From Candidatus Helarchaeota archaeon (GTDB lineage Archaea > Asgardarchaeota > Lokiarchaeia > Helarchaeales > HEL-GB-A), in the NCBI GenBank assembly GCA_016840125.1, contig JAEOSY010000223.1:1-12132 (forward strand): DNA of 12,132 bases, in the 5' to 3' direction. Of the stretch, positions 1 to 6,744 are shown piece after piece. The position numbers and the translations under genes are program-made. Within the stretch, counting starts at the first letter, position 1; every line of letters starts with the position of its first letter. Under the pieces are notes generated by a model that was not told where the DNA came from, made no database searches, and saw only the letters and a program-made list of their open reading frames with translations.

Positions 1-463
1 GAGTCTAAGCTCCTCTTTTTTTTAAGCTCCATAAATTCACTTAAAATTTCATCATTAATTCTAAAAAAAGTGTTGATGTCTAAGCTTTCATTTTGCCATT
101 CAGTTCCCGCTTGAAAATTCAGTATTGGGATTTTTTTTTCCTCTATTACGTTATTTCCATCATGGTCATATTTCGAACAGAGTAAATACAAGTGGAAATA
201 CTGGGAGTAGTCTTCAGGTTCTCCCTCAATAATCGAATAATCGTGATAACAGTCATTTTCTAAAATTTTTGTAAATTCAATTGAAATTGGGCGTGTAATA
301 TGGTTAAGCTCAATAATACTTATTACAACTCACTTGCTTTATCTTATCTATCCATAATTTTCATACCAAAAAAAAGCTATCCTTCTAAAATGTTTGTTTC
401 CTCAAACACCCCTGAGATGTCCCACTGCAATTGCCCCGCGAGAAACCGAGCTGAGATAATCAT
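1..463 (-). pseudogene. Decayed or start-less protein gene, runs off left edge
   Basis: On the minus strand one frame is open from 329 to the left edge (109 codons). Its translation looks protein-like, with stretches such as NDCYHDYSIIEGEPEDYSQY and FQAGTEWQNE, but I do not recognise the family. The frame begins just after a TGA (332-330) and has no ATG, GTG or TTG until a TTG at 191. Upstream, another frame gives a protein-like stretch from an ATG at 463 (MIISARFLAGQLQWDISG, continuing to ILEG) that ends at TAG 379-377, next to a run of eight T. The bases between carry stops in every frame. The simplest reading is one ancestral gene broken by frameshifts and stops. A start-less gene or a chance open frame cannot be excluded. 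The C-terminus is outside the window. Confidence 0.4.
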
Positions 464-512
464 TAGAAAAGTGGAAAGACTCGAACCAACAACGAAAGAG
501 TCTAACCTGACT

Positions 513-766
513 GGGTTGAAAATTTACAAAAGGGATTGTTATTAGTTTTCAAAACCCATTGTTATTTGTTTACAACGATTGTTAGTACTTTACAAAAAAT
601 ATAGACCTCTTCGTTAAAAGTTTACAAGTGCCTCAGAACCTTACAGAAGGCTCCATTACGCGGTTGGCAGTTGTTAAACGTTTACCAGAATCCGTTGTTA
701 GAAGTTTACAAAAATGTAGAACTCTTTGTTATTTGTTTACAAACTCTGACTGTTAGAGCTTTACCA
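513..766. repeat. Array of about nine 15-17 bp imperfect-dyad repeats
   Basis: The motif GTTA-N4-TTTAC(A/C)A, usually preceded by TT, starts at 515, 538, 561, 581, 613, 673, 697, 728 and 752. The copies at 515 (GTTG) and 538 (TTTTCAA) are slightly degenerate. A weaker match lies at 632 and a doubtful one at 655. With its flanks the unit reads TTGTTA-N5-TTACAA, which is nearly its own reverse complement, so a dimeric DNA-binding protein could recognise it. Start-to-start steps are 23, 23, 20, 32, 60, 24, 31 and 24 bp, close to two, three or six helical turns. No gene in either strand explains the stretch. Iterons of an origin, a partition site or a multi-operator promoter are possible roles, and none is proven. 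Confidence 0.75.
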
Positions 767-789
767 ATGAGGTAGATTGGTTTATTTAT

Positions 790-841
790 GACAAATACTC
801 TCCCCAGAATCAGGCGATTATGACACTATTTAAAATTTGTC
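790..841. other. Intergenic stretch with a spaced 7 bp inverted repeat
   Basis: Between the repeat array and the end of the cyclophilin-like gene, GACAAAT (790-796) is matched by its inverse ATTTGTC (835-841), 38 bases apart. I see no gene here. The stretch lies downstream of the minus-strand gene that ends at 866, so it may hold that gene's 3' untranslated region. A 7 bp match is weak evidence in AT-rich DNA. Confidence 0.2.
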
Positions 842-865
842 AAAAATTCAAAATGTAAGGAAAAA

Positions 866-1186
866 TTACTTTCGGCTAACTTTCAGATTAACCATTAACC
901 TTGTCGTTGTTAGAGCCTCTAAATTAGAAGTGATATTTCCGATAATATTGACGTCACCATAGGGTTCAGCGTCCTCGAGGAAAATACTAAAAGCATCTCC
1001 CATCGGCCAATAGCCAATATCCCCTTTAGTTGCCATTTTTGAAGATTTCTCTTTGCCCATTTTTATATCGATTGGTAAGTTTAACTGATTATTTCGTTTA
1101 GAAGCTTTACCTGTAATTGGTAACTTCGTAAGAATTCGTTCGACTGTTCTGGGGGCTTTGGTTCGCACGATTTGCCCTTCAACCAC
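866..1186 (-). CDS. Cyclophilin-like fold protein (TM1367/DUF369 type)
   Basis: The sequence matches what I recall of the small archaeal/thermophile cyclophilin-like family (Pfam Cyclophil_like, formerly DUF369). It has TKAPRTVERILTKLP near the start, then the hallmark GDIGYWPMGDAFSIF, then DVNIIGNI. Members are single-domain beta-barrels of about 115-125 residues with no established function. Residues 1-106 are given from a GTG at 1186, but homology continues upstream in frame (FPILITVIGKDDVVEG) to a TGA at 1261-1259. No canonical start lies in that stretch, so the true start may be an ATT near 1249, preceded by GAGGGAT. The gene follows the coiled-coil gene on the same strand, probably as one transcript. 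Family assignment is fairly sure; the start is not. Confidence 0.75.
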   Translation of the reverse strand: MVEGQIVRTKAPRTVERILTKLPITGKASKRNNQLNLPIDIKMGKEKSSKMATKGDIGYWPMGDAFSIFLEDAEPYGDVNIIGNITSNLEALTTTRLMVNLKVSRK

Positions 1187-1258
1187 ATCATCTTTCCCTA
1201 TGACAGTAATCAGTATAGGAAAAACGTTTAATTCTTTGGATTTACTAATACTTATCCC

Positions 1259-1459
1259 TCACTTTTTAAGTAGATAATTTATTTGAGTCAAACGATCCAT
1301 AATTTCAACCAATTCTCTCTCAATTTCTTGCTTCTTCATGGCAAGTTCCTCGCGGTTCGTATCCGTATTTAATTCTTGTTTTTTCAATTTCTTTAATTTG
1401 TCAACTAGGTTTATCTTTCGGGTTTCCAGCTCTTTCAGCATCTGGTTTTCATTTTTCAA
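1259..1459 (-). CDS. Small coiled-coil protein of unknown function
   Basis: This 66-residue protein is almost all charged heptads (LKELETRK, VDKLKKLKKQ, EELAMKKQEIERELVEIMDR). It is therefore predicted to be a single long alpha-helix able to form a coiled coil. It has no membrane segment, cysteine or catalytic motif, and I do not recognise a family. The start is a TTG at 1459, followed by an in-frame ATG six codons later that could also serve; AGGT upstream is a weak ribosome site. Its TGA lies immediately before the open frame of the cyclophilin-like gene, so the two are probably translated from one message and perhaps coupled. It may be a partner or adaptor for that protein, which is inference only. 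Confidence 0.6.
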   Translation of the reverse strand: MKNENQMLKELETRKINLVDKLKKLKKQELNTDTNREELAMKKQEIERELVEIMDRLTQINYLLKK

Positions 1460-1521
1460 TTCTATCGTACCTTTTTTAATAATGTATGAATCAAAAGAAT
1501 CAATAAAAACCTTTTTTTATG

Positions 1522-1529
1522 TGCGCGCA
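1522..1529. promoter_or_regulatory. Divergent promoter region with GC palindrome
   Basis: The 109 bp between the coiled-coil gene (minus) and the winged-helix gene (plus) is AT-rich except for the perfect palindrome TGCGCGCA. TATA-like stretches lie on either side (TTTTTTAATAATG at about 1472 and TTATACAAAA at about 1539, the latter reading TTTTGTATAA on the minus strand). The palindrome could be an operator for the adjacent regulator. This is position-based inference. Confidence 0.25.
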
Positions 1530-1568
1530 TTCTCAATCTTATACAAAAGTATTGGAGAATCGCAAAGA

Positions 1569-1928
1569 ATGTCAGCGGATGAACCTAAAATTACAATTAA
1601 ATTTCTTTATTCTAACAAAAATATTGTTGAATATAAAGTAACTGAGGGGCAAGCGATGGAATTAGAAATTCTAGCGATTACAAAGCCCCCAAAACGCCTA
1701 ATGAAAACAATTGATCGTGTTACAGAGGCGATCTTACTAAAACAGGACAAAGGAGAGGTTGGACTTGATATAATATTGGGATCAAGTCGATCTGGTGATA
1801 TTTATAACGCTTTAAAATATCTCGAGTCAAAAAAGCTTATAGAACGCCGAAAAGACATTAAATTAATTAGAATTCTTTCAGAAAACGGATTGGTAGAAAT
1901 TCAACAAAGGATCAAAGGGCTTCTATAA
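1569..1928 (+). CDS. Small winged-helix DNA-binding protein
   Basis: This 119-residue protein has a C-terminal winged-helix domain (about 48-118). A helix carries ILLKQDKGEVGLDIIL, a recognition-like helix carries SGDIYNALKYLESKKLIERR, and a wing and final helix end in LVEIQQRIKGLL. The N-terminal 45 residues (KITIKFLYSNKNIVEYKV) look like beta-strands and could be a dimerisation or sensing part. I chose the ATG at 1569 because GGAGAAT (1554-1560) sits 8 bases upstream. The frame is open back to 1338, but that part overlaps the coiled-coil gene and is biased toward F and S, so it is not coding. It is divergent from the coiled-coil/cyclophilin-like pair and could regulate it. Its specific target is unknown. 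Confidence 0.75.
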   Translation: MSADEPKITIKFLYSNKNIVEYKVTEGQAMELEILAITKPPKRLMKTIDRVTEAILLKQDKGEVGLDIILGSSRSGDIYNALKYLESKKLIERRKDIKLIRILSENGLVEIQQRIKGLL

Positions 1929-1957
1929 AAGCTCTGAACTCCTTTCTGAGTGGTAGT

Positions 1958-2539
1958 TTACACAAAATATTTCAGTAATGTTCTTTCATCTAATTCTTGC
2001 ATCCAATTTATTTGTCCTACATTTGAGGGAGGTTGTGTTTCAACTAAGGATTGAATTTTTTTAATTATTGTTTTTGGGGGATTTAGCGAAGTATCAATCT
2101 CATATATTTTCTCTTTATCATGGCGTTCTAAAGCAGATGAGGTGCAGGATCCTAGAATCTCAGATTGCACATTTTCGAGAACCTTTTGGGGTGGAAATCC
2201 TTTTTCTATTAAACGCTGTTCCAGAATTTGTGGCTTAGTCCGGAGTATAATTAAAAATGAGAGGAGAGGATCTGGAATTATATCTGCATAATGTCCTTCG
2301 ATTATTAAATTTCCAGAATGGGATTTTATCGATTTTTCAATGAAGGGAATGAGTTTCTCAAAATTTGCAACTTTTGTATGACGTTCATTGTCCGCTTTTG
2401 TTATAAAATCATTTTTTAATGCAATTTCAGTCAAATTTATACTGAAGGCTGAGAGTTTTTCTTTTAAAATGCTGGTGATAAATGTTTTTCCAGTACCAGG
2501 CGTACCTGAAATCCCTATAACAAGACGATTTTTTCCCAT
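1958..2539 (-). CDS. AK6/Fap7-like P-loop nucleotide kinase
   Basis: This 193-residue P-loop kinase resembles archaeal adenylate kinase AK6/Fap7. In eukaryotes that enzyme helps mature the small ribosomal subunit and interconverts adenine nucleotides. The Walker A is GISGTPGTGKT (9-19), the Walker B-like strand is NLIIEGH (77-83), and FLIILRTKP (95-103) is the typical strand before the LID. The short LID region carries ENVQSEILGSC (122-132), close to the family's NVEAEI signature. The core ends near 165 and a tail of about 28 residues follows. I chose the ATG at 2539 because it gives the family's usual N-terminus; upstream frame overlaps the methyltransferase gene and there is no clear Shine-Dalgarno. 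It is the last gene of a four-gene operon, 19 bases after the methyltransferase. Confidence 0.85.
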   Translation of the reverse strand: MGKNRLVIGISGTPGTGKTFITSILKEKLSAFSINLTEIALKNDFITKADNERHTKVANFEKLIPFIEKSIKSHSGNLIIEGHYADIIPDPLLSFLIILRTKPQILEQRLIEKGFPPQKVLENVQSEILGSCTSSALERHDKEKIYEIDTSLNPPKTIIKKIQSLVETQPPSNVGQINWMQELDERTLLKYFV

Positions 2540-2558
2540 TTTTAAGAAACCAATTAAT

Positions 2559-3485
2559 TTATTTTTTCTCAAAAAAGGCAATGTATTTAACATGCGTTTT
2601 CTGGGCGAGAATACCAGTACTTTGAACAACATATATAGTCAATTTGAGAGTTCCTAAATTTTCTCCTATACGAGAGAGTAAATGAGGGATATCATAAAAG
2701 CGAGCATGTCTTGTGCCCCATCCCATTACACAATATAAAATAGCGTCACGTTCAAGATCCCTGTTTGCGGTGGGCCATTCAATAGGATTTATTTGTAGAG
2801 CATAGTGATTTAAGAGGTATAATGGTAAAATACATAGTTTCCCACCGGTTCTAAGAACGCGGTTAGACTCTTTAATTAAGTTAATGTCAGAATTAAGTTC
2901 GAAGTGTTCAAAAGAACAATGTAGGGCCATTTTTGTGGCAAATCCATCTTCAATGGGCATATTACCAGCATCGCCCCCAATCTTATTGCCATGTATTCCT
3001 TCAGGAAACATCAAATCTTGTCGATATGTTTTGCAACTGTAGAGCTTATGGTATATTTCGGGAACTGGCGAATTACAATTTGCTATATCAATATAAATAT
3101 CTTCATTCGTCAAATCTAATAATTTCGCTGCTAGATAATGCTCAAACGCCTTCTCAATAAAATTATAAGCATGCCCACCATTATAGTATTCTTGAAATTG
3201 ATGGTATTCGGCGTATCTCAAGTAATTAATAAAATCACTTAAATTTGGTTTGAAATTCTTAATAATTAAATTACTTGCGTTTAATTGGTTCAATATTTCG
3301 GTATTTATCTGAGCATTATGTGTGATTCTCGATTTTTTCTTGGGTTTGCGAAGAACTTGATAATAATCCTCCCAGAATAAACGTTCTTTGACTCTTAAAT
3401 TCAGGTATTTCCAGGCCTTCATGGGATGGATTGGCAACAATTTCAATTTGGAAAGAAGGTCAATCACTCTTTTTAGCTCCTTCAA
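2559..3485 (-). CDS. Divergent SAM-dependent methyltransferase-like protein
   Basis: The C-terminal half of this 308-residue protein follows the class I methyltransferase plan. YIDIANCNSPVPE (131-143) takes the place of motif I, GGDAGNMPIEDGF (170-182) the place of the acidic/motif II region, and ALHCSFEHFE (187-196) is the motif post II strand. RVLRTGGKLCILPLY (209-223) is the classic strand after it. The usual GxGxG loop of motif I is missing, so the protein may be a divergent methyltransferase or one that no longer binds SAM normally. The first 115 residues are helical and unassigned. The start is TTG at 3485, overlapping the previous stop as TTGA, with GGAGGG immediately upstream inside the preceding gene; this suggests translational coupling. 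The substrate is unknown. Confidence 0.65.
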   Translation of the reverse strand: MKELKRVIDLLSKLKLLPIHPMKAWKYLNLRVKERLFWEDYYQVLRKPKKKSRITHNAQINTEILNQLNASNLIIKNFKPNLSDFINYLRYAEYHQFQEYYNGGHAYNFIEKAFEHYLAAKLLDLTNEDIYIDIANCNSPVPEIYHKLYSCKTYRQDLMFPEGIHGNKIGGDAGNMPIEDGFATKMALHCSFEHFELNSDINLIKESNRVLRTGGKLCILPLYLLNHYALQINPIEWPTANRDLERDAILYCVMGWGTRHARFYDIPHLLSRIGENLGTLKLTIYVVQSTGILAQKTHVKYIAFFEKK

Positions 3486-3913
3486 AACCCTCCAGCACGG
3501 ACTATTATAGTAATAGTTGTTGTTAGGACTAATTTATCGTTTTGGTTTGTAGTTATAACCTTGTGAATAAGAAAAAGCATGTTTTTCTTAATAAAAATTT
3601 TGTCCATTCGAGTCTTGCAATATAGGATATCCCCAGGTTTTATTTCAACGTCTGTAAATTGATACTCTTGCCCACCGTGAACTATGTATCGGGGATCCTT
3701 CACCAAATCCTTATATTCCGAGATCTGTTGGCGCCAATACCAAAGCGAAGGAAGCACAAAGGTGGCGGCAAAGGCAGGAAAGGCAACCGTCTTATACTTT
3801 GCATCAAAAACCCCAACGCTTTCAGTATAATTTATCATATTTTGTGCTTCAATTTTGAAGGGAGGGGAATCAACCTCCCGCCCTATAATTTTTTGGACTA
3901 GTTCCTCACTCAT
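3482..3913 (-). CDS. FAS1-like dehydratase (MaoC N-terminal domain) protein
   Basis: This 143-residue protein is a single hot-dog domain of the FAS1-like dehydratase / MaoC N-terminal type. Visible marks are the DSPPF segment (15-19), PAFAATFVLP (46-55), the family's IVHGGQEYQF (77-86), VEIKPGDILYCKT (89-101) and a closing TTNQNDKLVLTTTITIIV. In known two-part enoyl-CoA or 3-hydroxyacyl-thioester dehydratases, this domain pairs with a second hot-dog protein that supplies the catalytic Asp/His. No such partner is encoded within this window. The ATG at 3913 starts the family's usual N-terminus. The gene lies 42 bases after the inositol-phosphate synthase and overlaps the methyltransferase start, so a role in acyl-thioester or lipid metabolism is inferred from fold and context. 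Confidence 0.8.
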   Translation of the reverse strand: MSEELVQKIIGREVDSPPFKIEAQNMINYTESVGVFDAKYKTVAFPAFAATFVLPSLWYWRQQISEYKDLVKDPRYIVHGGQEYQFTDVEIKPGDILYCKTRMDKIFIKKNMLFLIHKVITTNQNDKLVLTTTITIIVRAGGF

Positions 3914-3955
3914 TGTTTTTCTTCCCAGAATTAAAGAATGAAATAATGTTTGAAA

Positions 3956-5017
3956 TTAAATATCGCGTCTTCCACTAGTAAACTCCTCTATCCATTGCGT
4001 AGCCTCTTGGATTGTTGCGGATTTTGGGGGTTTTTTAAAGCCATAAGCAGATACGCTTTCCAATGCGCCTGAAATCTTACGATCTAACGCTAGTTTTACA
4101 CCACGGATGATATCAACTAGGATAGCGAATCCATTTGGAGCATCAGTTGTGGATAGCTGTAAGTCTATCCGAACTTCCGCGCTATTTCCATAGTGATTTC
4201 CAAGGATCCAAAAGTAGCTAGAGCGATTTGTATTTAAAAATGAAACAAAATCAGTGGATCCTGCAACGATAGGTACGTCGTAATGAACCTGGCTTTTTAC
4301 TGCATTTGTTTTAAAGCTCCGTTTCAGGGAACGCGCTCTGTGGAGTGCATTTAGTGATTCAGGTCCACCTCCTACATCCAGGCAGTAACTTTCCTTGATG
4401 TGAATTCCCCTATCAACTAACATTTTCAGAAGTTTTTTATGAATTATTGTACTTCCGATCTGATTTTGAAGGTCATCACCTGCTATAGGAAGTCCGGCTC
4501 CTTTGAATTTCTTTGCCCACGCGGGATCACTCGCCATAGAAACTGGAGTCACGTTTATATATGCACAACCTGCCTGCAACGCTTGTTCAGCATACCATTT
4601 AGATGCTTCAGTAGCCCCTGAAGGAGTAAGATTAATGAAAATCTCGGCGCCAGCATCCTTGAGCGAATCAATAACATTAACAGGTTGTGAATCATTTATT
4701 TTCACAATATTTTTCAAATGATCGGCAATACCGTCTAAGACTTCGCCTTTCTGTACAGTCACACCCACAGACGACATATCTATTAAGGAATACATGTTAT
4801 TTGGCGGATTGAAAATAGCTTCTGATAAGTTTTTCCCGACTTTTCCTTCCACAATGTCAAAGGCTGCAACGAACTCAATATCAGAAACAATATATTCGCC
4901 TATATTTTCATAAATTAGTCCTAGGGGTTCAGATCCACTTTTTGCATACTCAATTCCTTGTAGTAAGGCAGAACAGCAGTTTCCCACGCCTGCGACCGCA
5001 ATTTTAATCTTACCCAT
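3956..5017 (-). CDS. ino1: Inositol-1-phosphate synthase
   Basis: This 353-residue protein matches the short archaeal/actinobacterial inositol-3-phosphate (1L-myo-inositol-1-phosphate) synthases. These convert glucose 6-phosphate to inositol phosphate with bound NAD and supply inositol for ether phospholipids or soluble solutes. The NAD-binding loop is VAGVGNCCSALLQGIEY (8-24). Further family marks are FINLTPSGATEAS (127-139), AGDDLQNQIGSTIIHKKLL (179-197), the LDVGGG region (213-218), KTNAV (236-240), GSTDFVSFL (253-261) and the C-terminal SAYGFKKPP. As I recall, actinobacterial relatives have a lysine in GDDIKSQ where this protein has Q184. The ATG at 5017 follows AGGA closely. It is the first gene of a four-gene minus-strand operon. 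No lipid transferase lies nearby. Confidence 0.92.
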   Translation of the reverse strand: MGKIKIAVAGVGNCCSALLQGIEYAKSGSEPLGLIYENIGEYIVSDIEFVAAFDIVEGKVGKNLSEAIFNPPNNMYSLIDMSSVGVTVQKGEVLDGIADHLKNIVKINDSQPVNVIDSLKDAGAEIFINLTPSGATEASKWYAEQALQAGCAYINVTPVSMASDPAWAKKFKGAGLPIAGDDLQNQIGSTIIHKKLLKMLVDRGIHIKESYCLDVGGGPESLNALHRARSLKRSFKTNAVKSQVHYDVPIVAGSTDFVSFLNTNRSSYFWILGNHYGNSAEVRIDLQLSTTDAPNGFAILVDIIRGVKLALDRKISGALESVSAYGFKKPPKSATIQEATQWIEEFTSGRRDI

Positions 5018-5072
5018 TTCCTAATCGCACTCCAAGATTGACTTCATGATTAAATTAACTTACTTTATTCAC

Positions 5073-5124
5073 TTTATTTTAAGGTTTTTAATTACAAAAC
5101 AAAGAACCCATAAATTATATATAG
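5073..5124. promoter_or_regulatory. Divergent promoter region of ino1 and the membrane regulator
   Basis: The 159 bp between the two divergent genes contains TTATATATAG at 5115-5124. This is a strong archaeal TATA box, well placed for a plus-strand start near 5145 and the GTG at 5177. Being almost symmetrical, it could also serve the minus strand. A second box for ino1, read on the minus strand as TTAAAATAAA, lies around 5073-5082. Because the spacer is shared, the regulator could control ino1; this is inferred. Confidence 0.5.
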
Positions 5125-5176
5125 TAACCTTATCGGTTTTCTATTCTGAGGAAAAGTCAGCAATAGGTAGATTTGA

Positions 5177-5968
5177 GTGTTTAGAAATAAGAGGACTGCG
5201 GCAGTTGCCTTAACCATTGTTGTTATTTGTGCTTTTCTTTTTTGTAGCTTAATCTCTCTTGGTCTTGGTTTTATTAAAAACAACAGTGTATTGATGTCAG
5301 ATGATCTAAGTAGTTCATTGATTGCACAAAATCAAAACTTAATGGTCAATGATATGCAGCCTTCAACGATAGAAGGTGCAGACATTGGTGGAGTAATAAT
5401 TATCACACAGAGTCAAATAGCTATCGCAGGGGGATCTATTATTACCGCACTATTCATCTATTTCATTATAGCCACAAATGTACAGAATTTCAATTTGTTC
5501 CCTTCGCAGGTTAAGTTGAATCAATCTACCCGGCAAAAAATTTATGAAGTGATTGAACAGAATGAGGGGATTCATCTGCGAGAAATTTGTCGTGCGCTGG
5601 ATAAGAAAATGGGAGTGATCCAGTACCATATCTACGTACTAGAAGGATCTAACTTGATTAGCTCCATGAAAGATGGGCGGTATAAGCGTTTCTTCGTAAA
5701 TCATCAAGATTCTCCAGAGGAACGCATTGTGATTTCCTTACTACACCGTGAGACCACGGGGAAAGTCCTAAATCTTATTTATAAGAAGAATGGAAAAGGG
5801 ATCTCGCATACTAATATTGCGAAAGAGATTGGTTCAAGTAGCCAAGCAATTACTTGGCACATTCATAAACTCGAGGATGCTGGGATCATTTCAACCGCAA
5901 AGAGAGGCTGCCAAAAATACTATCAGATAAATCCAAACTATCTACCAATAGTAGAATCGCTTCTGTAA
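5177..5968 (+). CDS. Membrane-anchored regulator with two winged-helix domains
   Basis: This 263-residue protein begins with a membrane helix (about 8-31). An external loop of about 48 residues rich in S, N and Q follows, then a second membrane helix (about 80-100). The cytoplasmic part has two winged helices. The first (about 116-175) carries GIHLREICRALDKKMGVIQY, then YVLEGSNLISSMKDGRYKRF. The second (about 181-255) carries SHTNIAKEIGSSSQAITWHI, then KLEDAGIISTAKRGCQKYY. This matches the archaeal group of predicted two-HTH regulators (COG3398-like). The start is a GTG at 5177, with AGGT at 5164. It probably senses an envelope or external signal and binds DNA at the membrane. It diverges from ino1 and precedes the radical SAM gene by 41 bases. 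The target is unknown. Confidence 0.82.
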   Translation: MFRNKRTAAVALTIVVICAFLFCSLISLGLGFIKNNSVLMSDDLSSSLIAQNQNLMVNDMQPSTIEGADIGGVIIITQSQIAIAGGSIITALFIYFIIATNVQNFNLFPSQVKLNQSTRQKIYEVIEQNEGIHLREICRALDKKMGVIQYHIYVLEGSNLISSMKDGRYKRFFVNHQDSPEERIVISLLHRETTGKVLNLIYKKNGKGISHTNIAKEIGSSSQAITWHIHKLEDAGIISTAKRGCQKYYQINPNYLPIVESLL

Positions 5969-6009
5969 AGAAGCCAAACGTTCTCATTCAGTCCTATTTT
6001 TGTGATTAG

Positions 6010-6723
6010 ATGATTGATCCGTTAGAATTTACTACCAGAATTGAATCATACGTGATTAAAAACGGGATTTTAAAGAAATACTATCGATTTCGGGGAGCAA
6101 AGTACTATGGGGGAATAAGCACTGCGGATGTTGTTGGGTGCAATATGAACTGTGCGTTTTGCTGGGTTCATCCAAAGGTTCGCTACCGTGTTCAAGAAGT
6201 GGGAAGGTTTTATTCCCCCGAAGAGGTTGGTGAACAATTGGTTCAAATTGCAAAGGGAGGGGGATTTGATCAATTGAGAGTTTCAGGAGGAGAGCCAACA
6301 ATAGGGCAGGAGCATTTAGTTGCTCTTTTAAAGTTTTTAAATGATTTTCCCTATACATTTATTCTAGAAACTAATGGGATGCTATTATCTAGGGAAGATT
6401 ATGTGAAAAGTCTCAGAAATTTTAAAAATCTTTATATTAGAATTTCGTTAAAGGCGGCGGCTCCTGAAAAATTTATGAAAGTGACTGGAGCAACTAAAAT
6501 GTCTTACTACTTGCCGTTCCAAGCACTCCAAATTTTAATAGACAATGAGATTGCCTGTCATGCATCAGTTTTGGTTGATTTCTGCACTGAAGAAGAAATA
6601 AAATTACTCTTACAACAGCTCCAAAAAATAAGTCCTGATTTAATGAATCGCCTTGAATTCGAATCTTTAATACTTTATCCACATGTTAAAAAAGGTTTAA
6701 AGAAAGTCGGAGTGAAGTTATAA
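6010..6723 (+). CDS. Radical SAM protein, archaeal type
   Basis: This 237-residue protein has the radical SAM cluster motif C44-x3-C48-x2-C51 (VVGCNMNCAFCW). The SAM-binding GGEP is at 93-96 (LRVSGGEPTIG), a beta-strand FILETNGMLL follows, and later comes YIRISLKAAAPEKF with VTGATK. These are marks of an uncharacterised archaeal group related to pyruvate-formate-lyase-activating-type enzymes. It would use a 4Fe-4S cluster to cleave SAM and make a radical; the substrate is unknown. No second cluster motif is seen. The start is ATG at 6010 with GTGAT just upstream. It lies 41 bases after the two-HTH regulator on the same strand, so the pair may share a transcript. It ends convergent with the zinc-ribbon gene. 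Confidence 0.88.
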   Translation: MIDPLEFTTRIESYVIKNGILKKYYRFRGAKYYGGISTADVVGCNMNCAFCWVHPKVRYRVQEVGRFYSPEEVGEQLVQIAKGGGFDQLRVSGGEPTIGQEHLVALLKFLNDFPYTFILETNGMLLSREDYVKSLRNFKNLYIRISLKAAAPEKFMKVTGATKMSYYLPFQALQILIDNEIACHASVLVDFCTEEEIKLLLQQLQKISPDLMNRLEFESLILYPHVKKGLKKVGVKL

Positions 6724-6744
6724 AGCTTTTTCAGATAACATCAA

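Noticed and set aside
478..503. tRNA-like GGTTCGAGTC on the minus strand
   Set aside because: The flanking bases do not pair as a T-stem and there is no acceptor or anticodon arm; the AGACTC/GAGTCT hairpin is short with a 15-base loop.
300..545. Plus-strand open frame of 81 codons
   Set aside because: Low-complexity composition, no ribosome site, and it runs into the repeat array and over protein-like minus-strand sequence; probably a chance frame.
513..766. CRISPR array
   Set aside because: Units are only 15-17 bp with variable centres, spacers are 5-17 bp (longer only in one gap), and no cas gene is in view.
1338..1568. Longer N-terminus of the winged-helix gene
   Set aside because: The extra 77 residues are biased to F and S and lie over the coiled-coil gene; the ATG at 1569 has a good Shine-Dalgarno.
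1946..1962. Extra copy of the array motif (GGTAGTTTACACA)
   Set aside because: Only the TTTACA arm is present and it lies at the end of the AK6-like kinase gene; likely coincidence.
2540..2632. Longer N-terminus of the AK6-like kinase
   Set aside because: It overlaps the end of the methyltransferase gene and places about 30 extra residues before the normal kinase start.
6056..6682. Minus-strand frames across the radical SAM gene
   Set aside because: They are shadows of a gene with clear cluster and GGEP motifs on the plus strand.
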